A stretch of DNA of 64,000 bases from Zygnema circumcarinatum (taxonomy: Eukaryota; Streptophyta; Zygnematophyceae; Zygnematales; Zygnemataceae), in the NCBI GenBank assembly GCA_037447605.1, contig CM074806.1, positions 4,939,672-5,003,671 on the forward strand, written 5' to 3'. Below, in pieces: positions 1 to 15,071 of this stretch. The notes below the pieces were generated by a model, which ran no database searches, was not told the DNA's origin, and worked only from the letters and a program-made list of their open reading frames with translations. Each line of letters begins with the position of its first letter. Within the stretch, counting starts at the first letter, position 1. Both the position numbers and the translations under genes were made by a program.

Positions 1-542
1 TTGCAATACCAATGAAGGGGAAAACTAAAATAGTCAGGGACTGACGATTAGGGGGACGCCGCCCAGCTTTGGACCAATGATAAAAGGGAGACCCTTAGCC
101 GTTTCCAGTGACTTATAAAACATCCTAGCCATAGATATACGACTTATAAGAAATGGCTGGCCACACGTTAGCAACAGTTGGTCAGGAACTACCCAAGTTA
201 ATTTGATATTTTTGTTTCATAATCGCTTGGATTTTAGTGGCCACTCTTAGTTAGAATTTGCTAGCTAGGACCGATTTAGCTCTAGGAGTCACTTCGTGTA
301 AGCTGCTTGTACCGGACTGTTCCAGGAGGGGCCTTTCGGGCCATGGGGCCATGCCGTCATGGGGCCATGCCACCATGGGGCCATGTCCGTGCGGCTGTAC
401 GGGCTGAGGCGCGGGCGGGCCGCCGCGTACGCGAGCGGAGAGGCGTTCCGCCGCCGGCCGTCGCGGCGCTGCCCTCGTCCTTTCGCCCTCGCATCCTCCC
501 GCCTACGCCCGCCCACTCGCCCTCCCGCAGCGCAGCGTAGTC
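1..542. promoter_or_regulatory. 5' flank and promoter of the phosphoglycerate mutase gene
   Basis: No gene is recognised here. The first 300 bases are AT-rich and featureless. Positions 341-386 hold repeated CATGGGGCCATG-type units, and 390-540 is a GC-rich, CpG-rich stretch with GTAC-containing words (near 396 and 427) leading to the start codon at 543. The composition shift suggests the promoter and 5' UTR lie at about 300-542. No TATA box is evident. Confidence 0.45.
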
Positions 543-3134
543 ATGGCGGCCGCTGCCAAGCTCCACTGCGCAGCGACCATGACAAGGGCGCCACCGCATC
601 ATCTGACTGCTGCCGCTGGATTTCGCTCTGCCCGCCCCGTGCTCCTCGCTGCTCGCGTTGCCTGCTCGCCGAGGAGAGGCAGCTGGAGACTGCACGTAGC
701 GGCAGCGGACGGCAGCGCCAATGGCAGCCCCAGCGTTGCTGAGGTGGCCACTGAGAGCAGTGAGTTCCGTTCTGCAGGGCGCTGCTGCTCTCTTTCTGCT
801 GAGCTTAACTTTGCGTCCAGTGGTGGTCCCCTGACGAAGCGGACAGGCTGGGCGCCATGGCAGAAGCTGCGGCGCTGATTCTCATCCGCCACGGCGAGTC
901 GCTCTGGAATCAGAAGAACCTCTTTACCGGCTGTGTAGACGTGCCATTGTCACAGAAGGGAGTGGAGGAGGCGCTGGAAGCTGGAAAGAGGATATCTGAC
1001 ATTCCCGTCGATCTTATCTTTACATCTGCTCTGATCAGGGCGCAAATGACCGCTATGCTGGCCATGACCCAGCACCGCAAACAGAAGGTCACTCTCTTGA
1101 CAACGCGAACATACCGGAAGATGTCTAGCAAGCTTAGTTCGCAATTTTGTTGCATCATCGTCACTTCATAATCTTGGATATGACGCTTTTTTGTCTCGCT
1201 TCCGTTAATTGCATCCATTGCCAACATCGATCGATAGAGTTCTCAGCACTGCAGGCGGCAATTGAAGATATGCTTCAGCATCTCTGGCTAGGGTGGTGCC
1301 CGTCACTTGCCGCCAATCCACGGTCCCTTCAGCACCACAGAAAGGATTTCTTATTCTGAAGCCGCAGCATAGAAGCATGTTGAATTGTCTGTCCGTTGTT
1401 GTGTTTGAAGGAGGCCTCGTTGAAGGCACTTGTCGAGGTCGTGTATCTATAGTTCAAGATTTAAAGGTTCTTAATGGTAGTAGTTATCTTGTTTCGAATA
1501 TCGGCTGACATTGTTGCACTTGATTGAATAGGTGCCCGTCATTCTCCACCAAGAAAGTGAAAGGGCGGTCAATTGGAGCACGATTTTCAGCAGTGAGACT
1601 GAAAAGGAGGTTATCCCTGTGGTTACGGCTTGGGAGCTTAATGAACGCATGTGAGTCTTTCCATTCAGAGGTGAATCTGATATTCTTTTAGAATGTACGT
1701 GGCAGGAGTTCTGACACTTTCTGAAAAGGCGAACACAGTTATCCTATCGGCCTTGTTGCTCGTTTATTGGTTTTAGGCACTGTTTGGTCCTGATTGAAAA
1801 CGTTTTTCTGCCTCTCTTCAAAGTCACACAGAACTTGAGGGATCCCAGTCATTTTGGAACGTAAAATGTTTGGACTTACGCCCGTGGCTAGAATATTTTC
1901 TTGGTCTTGCATAATCTTGTTGAAGACAGTTAATGTGCTGGATGGCCTTCACTTCCTTCTTCTCCCACTTGTTGTAATTGCATGGTATTTGTGATGATTT
2001 GTCCTTGCAGGTACGGAGAGCTCCAAGGTTTGAACAAACAAGAGACAATAGACAAGTATGGGGAGAAACAAGTAAAAGAATGGCGTAGGAGCTATGATAT
2101 TCCACCCCCGAATGGTGAGAGCTTGGCTATGTGTGCAGAGCGAGCAGTAGCTTATTTTAAGGAGAATGTGGAACCAGAGCTAAATGCCGGCAAGAACGTT
2201 CTTATCGCTGCACATGGAAACTCGTTGCGCTCTATCATTATGTATTTGGATCGCCTCACTTCGCAAGAGGTGAGTTACTTGCGGTATCCTTCCTGAAAGT
2301 ATACAGATTGCTATTTTGTTTGCAAGTACACCTCGTGATATGGGCGCTCATTTTCATTGCCCAACTTCTACTCTGCCGTCGGTGGTGGTTTGTTCCAACC
2401 TTGAACATGTAGAGGTTAAACTGGATCACGGCTCAACGGGCAACTCTTTTGCTCTTGATTGTTTGTGGTGCGCCTACTCTTCACTGTCATTTGCTCACCT
2501 CCAACTGGAACGCGTTCATGGAGAACGGCATTGACATGTGAGTGAATGGTGACTGCTACATGCCGCCTTGTTCAATCTTGTACTAGCGCAATGTGTCGGG
2601 CGCAGGTGATTGAGCTCGAACTCTCAACTGGCATTCCGATGCTCTACGTTGCCAAAGATGGGAAATTCTTCCGGAGGGGTTCCCCGCTGGGCCCTACCAC
2701 CACTGGAGTCTTTGCACTCACACCGGTAAGAAATTTGGAAAGGTCGACCACAAAGCAATTTGTTTATGCGAACGAACGTCGAGGCACTTACAAATGCACG
2801 ATCATAGTCATCGCTAGCGATTTGTATTGTCTTTTGTATTTGAGCCTTCTTTTGGGCCATGCAAGTTTTGAGCTCTAATCACCGATGAGTTATGTGTTGC
2901 TGCCAAGTGACAGTCAGACTTAGGGCAGCTGAAGGGTTGTTAGTGGAATGACTTGTTGTGGGAGGTGAGTGTGAACCTTGCCTCCCGTGCTAGATAGCTG
3001 CGCTCCTCCTTTGCTGCTCTCCTGCCTCCGGGAGCTGCAGGGGAACAGTAATGACCGCTTGCGTCTCATACGTTTCCACTGCCGCTTCGCAGGACCTTGC
3101 GCAATACCGCCAGATGCTGGACACAACATCCTAA
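543..3134 (+). CDS. 2,3-bisphosphoglycerate-dependent phosphoglycerate mutase, probably plastid-targeted
   Basis: It interconverts 3- and 2-phosphoglycerate in glycolysis. Exons read in frame are 543-759, 864-1087, 1532-1650, 2011-2269, 2606-2725 and 3093-3134, giving 326 residues. After the leader, the protein carries the phosphohistidine motif LIRHGESLWN, then YGELQGLNK, SYDIPPPNGES, the second-histidine motif AHGNSLR, and a C-terminal ALYRQ-like LAQYRQMLD. This is the gpmA-like (dPGM) family, and the sequence closely resembles the chloroplast enzyme of plants. The first 72 residues are rich in Ala, Arg and Ser with few acidic residues, as in a transit peptide. The first intron (760-863) splices leader to enzyme in phase 1. 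An in-frame ATG at 857, just inside that intron, could start a shorter cytosolic form. The gene is convergent with RIO2. Confidence 0.93.
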
Positions 3135-3940
3135 ATATGTGGAAGTGGTGGACGCGCTTCTTAGAGCTTAAAGCCGTGTCCATTGTCATATAGTGCTTGT
3201 GCAGCTTCACCTGTGGATCATTATTAATAGTTTGGATTTCTGGTGTGGCAAGTGCTGAACAGAAAGCTGTCTTAGCCCCGCTTCACTTTTTTATCGAACT
3301 CTGCACAAGCTTAGAAGTGGACTGTACAGACTATTAAAGATTACCCTTTCGGAGGAAGTTAGTTCTCTTTAGTGATTGTCGGATATGAGCTAAGAGATTG
3401 TAGAAAGTCAATCTGACAATGGTGCACAGCATTTTTAGGCAGTGACATCGATTAAGCAGTTGTTTATTATATCCACTTGTGGTGCTTTGCGAAGTGCGCA
3501 GAGAGTGTGCAATCCTGATATACGTCCTTCCGAAGGACATCCAATACGAGAGGTGGCAGCCTGTAGCAATCGGTCTTTACTCGATGCGAACTAAACGTTC
3601 CAAAGCCGGCTTGGAAATTGTGAGAATGTCACTTGTGCGACATCGGGAATCGCACCTGATTTCAATCCACCGCACCCGTTGAAAGATGCATCTTCCAAAG
3701 AAATGTATGTAAAGCAAAGCCATGGGTTATTTTTTGTACGATGTAGAGTGCATTTCACAATGGACTCTAGCCATCAACTATCGCAATAAGTAGATGGAGT
3801 TAGGGTGATGGGCGTTCAGGGTTGGAGCTACTCGTCGGCGAGGCCGCTTTTTGAAAAGACCAGCGTATGATGGCCAACGCTTCTCCATGGCAAGGTTGGA
3901 GTTTCCAACCAGCAGCGGTTGGACTTCGAGAGCACATGCG
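3135..3940. other. Intergenic region between convergent genes
   Basis: This stretch separates the stop codons of the phosphoglycerate mutase (+) and RIO2 (-) genes, so it should contain both 3' UTRs. It is moderately AT-rich, has no ORF with a recognisable motif, and shows no repeat. Confidence 0.5.
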
Positions 3941-8791
<4,851 letters not shown>

Positions 8792-9803
8792 CGCGTCCCC
8801 CTCCTCTCCCCTCTCCCTCAACCCCCTCTTCCTCGCCCTCTCTGCCCTTCCCCCCCTCCCGCTCGCTCTCCTTTCCTCTCTCCCTTTCTCTCTCACCCCC
8901 GCTCGCTCTCCTGTCCTCTCTCCCTGTCTCTCTCACCCCCCCCCCCCGGGGCGGTCCCTCACCGCGGAGAGGCAGTCGCACACCGTACGGCGCCGTACGG
9001 CATGTGGAGGCGGCCGCCGCCCTCTCCCGCAGGGTCAAACGGCCCTCGATAATGGTATGGGTTGCGCTTGATAAAGTGAATTTAGTTACTTTGTTGAAAA
9101 AACAATGGGAAGAATGGGCATTGGTCTCGCATCACATGGACGTGGATAAAATCGAAATGGGAACCACGAAGAGCCTAGCCGGTCACAAGGGACCTGCGGT
9201 AAAATCAAATGAAAAAACGACGAGCTGAATGAAACCCTAAAACCCTGTTGTGGAAGTTGACGTTCAACGACGACGTGCTTGCGGATCTTCGATGGATGCA
9301 AGTCAGTCCGACCCGTTACCTCCACGCCCTTCCACGCTTCGTACAACTGCCCAGCTGTGCCACGATTGTGAACGGAGGAGGAAGCAACGACCATGTGTGG
9401 CGTTATCGTCTCCCCTCGCGAGCGCAGAGAGGCCGAGAGGCCGAGAGGCGCTGCGCAGGTGGCTGCCGATGGTGGACGACCAGTTGACGATTAAATCGTA
9501 ATAGAAGTGAATGCACCTCCAGCCAACAGATCGATTCACTCAAACGAGTAAATTTGTTGCACTATGCAATGATCCAAAGACAAAAATATGTTGACCTCAG
9601 CATTTTGGCCAAGTCACTTAACCGATGGTGCAACATACGCACCATGAACAGCCATGAGCACTGCACTTTCTACTGACATATGTCAGCTTTTCAGAAAATA
9701 TATGGAGCCTGACATTGACAAGGTTCACCCTACGCTCTGCTCGGCAATGACAGTGCCACGCGGAACCATCATCGTATCTGCTGGCGTGGTCCTGCGAGGC
9801 TCA
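8792..9803. promoter_or_regulatory. RIO2 promoter side and POL5 3' flank
   Basis: The part next to RIO2 (8800-9020) is a pyrimidine-rich strand (CCTCTCCCTCTC words) ending in two GTACGG/CCGTAC words at about 8980-9002. The remaining 800 bases contain several short ORFs on both strands without recognisable motifs. The POL5 stop codon is at 9804. I see no convincing gene. Confidence 0.4.
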
Positions 9804-12800
9804 TCATCGTTCCCACAGTGCCTTCACTTGCTCCTGCAAGCGCCTGAGCTGTGCGGCCACCTTCCCTGTCACGACTCCTCCCGCCAGCAGCGCGGCGTCA
9901 ACAGCGTCGGCCACAGCCTCCAAATCAACAACTTCATGGACGGCCTCCTTGGGGAAGAGCGCGGGCAGCGCTTCCAGTGCCGTCGCGCACATGCGAAGAG
10001 CCTCTGCCCGCCTCGCAGCTTTAGCAAACTCTGTGCGAGGAACAAGCAGCAGCAGAGAGCCCAGTGCGGGCAAAAGAGGACGGAGAGCTTCAGCGAGCCC
10101 AGGCAGGGTGGGGCGACGTTGGAATAAACGCTGGAGAAACTGACAAGCTTCCGCACGTACAAACTCGGTGCGCCCCTTGGAGCAATAATGCAGCAGAGGA
10201 GGGAGAATTTCAGCGCCCACCCAGGGATATCGCTCCACAGCGCGAGTGAAAAACGACATTGGGAGGTGGCTCCGCTTGCCCAAAGCAGTATCCATGGCTT
10301 TGGCCATCACTCCCTGCAAGGCCTGTGGCCCCCCTGCTGCTTGCAGGACCTTCAGGACCCACAAACAACAACTGCCAGCTGTCTCTGCCACTCGGTTGTT
10401 GAGTGCTCGAGCTGCGACATCCATGCACTCCTCCAGCACAGTTTGGACACGCGCCTCCTCGACATGTGAGCCCTTTGGATAATCGCCACGTCCAAACCGT
10501 CGTCGGAGCAGAGCTTCGATAGCAGAGGCAAGAGAGGCGGTGGGGGAGGCCTGGGCCCCCGCGAGCGCCTGCAGCAGCGGCACGGGGACTTCCAGGACTA
10601 GGGGACTCCCTGGACAGCGCCGCAAAAACGTGTCCAGCAAGCCGAGGACTCGCAGGCGGAAGTGCTCTCGCTGAGTCTGGAGGCTCTTGCTGCTGTCAGC
10701 CTCCTCCTTGGCCAGCTTCAGACGCTGAGCTAAGAGACCGTCGATTCGGAACATCGCCTCATCATCAAGCGGCTCATCGTCACTTTCATCGTTGCCATCA
10801 TCATGATTGCGAGCTGAGGAAACTTCTTCCAATGCTGCTGTAAGCTTGGCATTGCCATCGACACTAGGCTCTTCTTCTCCGTTCTCCAATTCGACTGGAA
10901 GATCGTCATCCTCTCCTTCCAAAGGGCTATCATCATCATCCTCCTCACTGCTGTCCTCAGCAATCAGTGTCTGTTCCTCACCTTCAACAGCACGCTGTCG
11001 GCGAGTATTGGAAGGGGTCTCTCTAATAACGCGAAGGAGGTCCTGGATAGAAGTTTGTGTGAGGTCATCACAGAAGGCATCAAAACACTGCTCCACAGCA
11101 CTGCGGATCGGGGGAGATGGCTGCGTGAGAAGCGAGAGCATGATGTCCAGCAAGACATCCATCGCCTGTGGAGGATCAGCATCAGCTGAAGGCCCCCCTT
11201 CTGCCTGAAAGGCTATAACCGAAGGGAAGATACGACAAGTGACAGCTGCGAGCTCTTCGGCAACTCCGAGGCCGGGGTCAGTAAAAAGCAGCCCGTGCAG
11301 CAGCGAGAGGGCGAATACCTCCTCCAGTGACTTCGCACGGCTGTCATTAGTTTCTACCTGAGGGAAAACCAAACCCCGCACTTCACGTCAGTCTCAACTC
11401 TGGAAGCCGGCGATTCTCATGCTGAAACAAGAAAAGACACTTGATGAAGAACAGGCTGAATTTGCAGACTTCTTCTATAAGAATAATGAGCTTTTTTAGT
11501 AAATATTTTTCTTCCGCTAAAAGTTCTTCTTTGTGGGAATCAATATTTTCTCCTTGTTTATAGTTTTCTTTTATTTCTTTAAAAAAAGTAATTAGTTGTC
11601 TAATTTCTTGCTGTAGAGAGTTAAAATGTGACAATAGAGTTTCATTAGGAATTTTGCAAGCTTCCACTTCCATCATTACAATCTCCGCCTCAGTGCCGCT
11701 AACAATCGTTTCTAAATTGTTCTCCTGGCTTATTAAATCAGCAGCAGCTAATAAAGGTGCTTGAAAGTTATGCTTCTCACCAGGTGGGAGCTCAAGCTCT
11801 GCAGACTCGCATGGAGCTGCTTCACAGTTTTGCGATTCTCAGGGGTGAGAGGAGTTGCGAGTGGGCAAGCAGCACTGCGGACACAGCGCACAGCGAGGCC
11901 GGCCAGCTGCGCCGGCAAGCGTGCAGCTTCCGTCTCAGCGCCGTCTTGCGCGCTAAGCTGTCGGCCCCCTGCCTTGGGAGCAGCTCGCCGAACAGCCGCC
12001 AGCAGAGCAAGGAGCCTTTCTCTGCACAGGGTACGAGTGGCAAGGGAAACGGCAACGTCTGGCCCCTCATTTGCCTCGGCTGGCAGCCACTTACATGAAG
12101 TGGGTCCTGGGGGCAGCTGACAAAGCGCATGCACAAGAAGAAAATGCAAGACCTCTCTCTGCAATCGGGTGCATATTCCCGCGGCCCCAGAAATTTGGGG
12201 CTGGCGGCATGCAGCGACCATTTGCTCCACAATGAGCCGCCTTCGCTCGCTCACTATGTCATTCAACTCGACTATTCTGGTCCCAGTCTCTCCTGTCGTC
12301 GTGCAAGCCTCCAGGAAAGATCTTCGAAGCGAAGCAACGAGAGTCTGAGCCCCGGCTGGATCAAGGCCCACTGTCAAACGGGCTACAGCACCAGTGTGAG
12401 TGAGAGCATCAAAACGGCCTCTCGAATGCTCCTGCAAAGCGCCCAAAAGAGCCGCGCGAGCAGCCCCATGCTCCTCTGCCCAGGCCTCCAGACGCGCTAG
12501 GCAGCGCTTGGCAGAAAAATGTAGCAGTGTCTTCTTGTCCTTGAGAGCATCCACGAGGCACCGCACAAGGGGCTTTGAGACAAGGGACGGCGCCTGCGCT
12601 GCGGGGAGCCGAGGCAGCATGAGCAGCAGCAGCTCCAAGGCCAGATGCCGCCTCTCATGGCTGGACAGCAGGAGGCCTTCATCCACCACCGTCCTCCAAA
12701 AGACCGCCACTTGTTCGAGTCCACATGGGGAGCCCAGCCTCTCCACATCCAGCGTCGATTTCTTTTTCTTCTTCTGATTCGTAACGTGTTTGTCCTCAGA

Positions 12801-14680
12801 GGGAGAAGGCAGTAGAAGTTCCAATAGAATGCCCCACACCGCATGCACACGGGGATGGCTACTGGACGAGGCCTGCACGCATAAGCAAGGGAGCCATTCC
12901 ATTAGAATAGATGACCTAAATTTTGAACAATCAGAAGCATTAGCACAATCATGAGCATGCAGGGGGAAGGGGAGAAGGAGAGGCAAGGGGGGGGGAGCTG
13001 AGAGAGTTCCAGGTATTATGTGCAGAAAAGGGTAGACGATAAATGTAAAGAAAAGGCAAGTTAAAAATAGAAAACGTTGCTCAAATGACGGCAGGAGAGA
13101 GGATAAAATAGAGAAAGAGAGTGAGGAGCCAAAGCAAGAGCCACGATGTATCTAGTCCAGTGTGGAGAAGAACTCAAACGCTACTGAAACTAGAACAGTG
13201 AACGCATGGAAAGGATTTTCGGCAAGGGAGTCAACCAAAGAGGTGACAGGGGGAAGTAGATATAGTTAGACACGATCGCATGATTGAATGCGCCAGGCCC
13301 AACTCGGTGGAGGTTATGACCTGCACGGAGATAGGAGGGATGAACATTTGCACACCTTAAGGATAGGAACAAGGCGTTCCAAATGTTCTTTTGAAAAAAA
13401 ATCGGTCACATTGGAAGTAGTCGGCAGCAAACTGCATTTAGAATGCACATCATCCGGGAGGCGACGCCATAGTTTTAATGCTAAGAGAAGGTTCTCCGGC
13501 GTTGCTTCCTCTGCCGGAACTTGAAGCCAGTCGATAAGCACGGCAGAATCTGCCAAACATCTTCTCAAAACGCTTTGTGGCAGCTGCAGGCCCAAAACAA
13601 GAAGAATTTCTTAAAATCTCTGAAGATGCAGGTGCATCGCAATACCGGGTCATTACTTCTCTTCATAACTTCAGCCGGGTAAGCTCGCCAATCACATGCC
13701 TCGCATGCTCCGAACAGGACCTCTGCAGCTCACCTGACGAGCCAGCTCGAGGAGCGCCTCCGCCGCGGGCTCCCTGAGGAACGACTTGCGCTGCGCCAGG
13801 CGGACGAGGGCCTCGGCGACCTGCTGGGCCGCCTGCCCCGCTTCCGCACCTTCTCTGCTCAGTCCGCCGGCGCGCACGAGCGCTGCGTAAGCAAACAGTC
13901 GTCCAAGGAGAACATCGTTCGTGTCCTGAACCCTAACCTCCCTCCACCCGGTCCCGTGAATCCCTTCCAGCTCCAGCAGCTGCAGAGGCTGTCTATCAAG
14001 CAAAAAGAATTTCCATATGTGAGTACCAGAGAAGTCTTACCTGTCCTTTCAGCTTGGCAGAAAGCTCCAAATGCTTCTCAATCAGCGGAAGAACAAACTC
14101 AGTTTCCATTCCTTCGACGGAAAGAAGAACAGCTGTAAGCGCGAGTGCATATCCTTGCCGCGCACCCTGCAGATGACAGTTTTCGTCCCCGCCCATTGCA
14201 AGCGTTAGAGCAGCAGCTTCAAAACCTGCCAGCAGCAGCAGCAGCAACGGCGGCGGCGGTGGCGGTGGACGCGGAGCTTACAGCGCGGGAGGAGCCGAGC
14301 CCGCGGAGGAGGCGCTTGAGCGCGTACTGCGAGTCCCCTCCGGCCTGCAGTTCGCGCACCAGCGCAGTGGCAGCCTCCTGGCGCCGCGCCGCGTGGGTGG
14401 AGGCGAGGTGGTCAAAGATTGCCAGCCCCACTGGAGGCTCATCAGAAGCCCCTTCCCCGCCTCCGGCACCATACCCCTCCCCCTCCGCCTCCGCCTCCCC
14501 CTCTGCCTCCGCCAAGGCAGCATCCTCTGCCTCCTTATCGTCCTGGGAGGCAGCCTTCTCCTCCGCCTCTGATCGCACCTCCAGGACCGCCTGCGCCTCA
14601 GAGTCCACCTGTCGCCGCCTGCGCTTGCGTTTGGGGGCGGCGCTAGCAGGCGCAGGCGCGTCGGGCAGGCGCTTGGCCAT
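9804..14680 (-). CDS. POL5: POL5/MYBBP1A-like nucleolar protein (DNA polymerase V family name)
   Basis: Despite the old name, POL5/MYBBP1A proteins are HEAT-like nucleolar factors linked to rRNA synthesis, not polymerases. Exons (high to low) are 14680-14282, 14166-14041, 13925-13734, 13583-13356, 12872-11781 and 11357-9804. All introns are phase 0, giving 1196 residues, close to the family's usual 1,000-1,300. The N-terminus has a basic, probably nuclear-localising stretch (PKRKRRRRQ). Family segments follow: ALKRLLRGL, ARQGYALALT, LLGRLFAYAALVR and HPRVHAVWGILLELL. The last exon has the typical acidic block (SSEEDDDDS, near residue 815) followed by an Ala/Leu-rich helical tail ending LWER. 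The intron at 11358-11780 contains an AT-rich ORF of foreign appearance. The promoter is shared with DnaJ copy 1. Confidence 0.88.
11358..11780 (-). other. AT-rich intron of POL5 with an internal ORF of different composition
   Basis: The intron is flanked by in-frame phase-0 exons, so splicing it out restores POL5. On the same strand it carries an open frame running from inside the upstream exon to about 11383. The core (MMEVEACKIPNETLL at 11676 down) is Lys/Glu/Ile/Leu-rich and coiled-coil-like, with adenine-rich codons quite unlike the neighbouring GC-rich exons. I do not recognise the protein. Confidence 0.5.
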
Positions 14681-15071
14681 GGCGGCCGTCGGGAGGGCGG
14701 GAGGGAGGGAGAGGACAAGGGTGAGCGCGGCGGCGGAGGAACGACGGCGAGGGGCCCCCGCTGCCGTATAGTCGTCCGTACAGCAGCCGTACGACGGTAC
14801 CTCGAATGGCAGTACAGTACGACGGTGCGGCGCGAGTCGTATGCGAGCGAGGGCGGGCGAGAGAGAGCGAGAGAGGGGGCAGGGCCGACGGGCGGGAAGG
14901 AGAGAGGGAGAGAGTGGGAGGGATAGAGAAAGAGGGAGGGAGGGAGGAAGGGAGGGAGGAAGGGAGGGAGGGAGGGAGGGAGGAAGGGAGGGAGGGAGGG
15001 AGGGAGGAAGGGAGGGAGAGGGTGGAAGGGAGAGAGGGTGGAAGGGAGAGAGAGAGAGATAAAGGGCAGCC
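14681..15071. promoter_or_regulatory. Divergent promoter shared by POL5 and DnaJ copy 1
   Basis: Only 391 bases separate the two start codons. The POL5 side (14765-14845) has a cluster of CCGTAC/GTACGG/AGTAC words. The DnaJ side is a long purine-rich tract (see the separate repeat entry). The arrangement implies a bidirectional promoter. Confidence 0.6.
14845..15060 (+). repeat. GGGA/GGAA purine-rich tetranucleotide tract
   Basis: GAGA and GGGA units, mostly with a 4-base period, run almost without interruption up to 12 bases before the DnaJ start codon. The tract is probably in the 5' UTR or core promoter. Short ORFs of Gly/Arg/Glu repeats across it are artefacts. Confidence 0.85.

Noticed and set aside
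857-1171. A separate short gene for the mutase N-terminus
   Set aside because: The frame runs past a splice donor at 1088. The following exons continue the mutase family sequence in phase, so this is one exon of a longer gene.
9086-9394. Minus-strand ORF of 102 codons between RIO2 and POL5
   Set aside because: It has mixed composition but no recognised motif, no matching exons and no conserved start context. Not supported as a gene.
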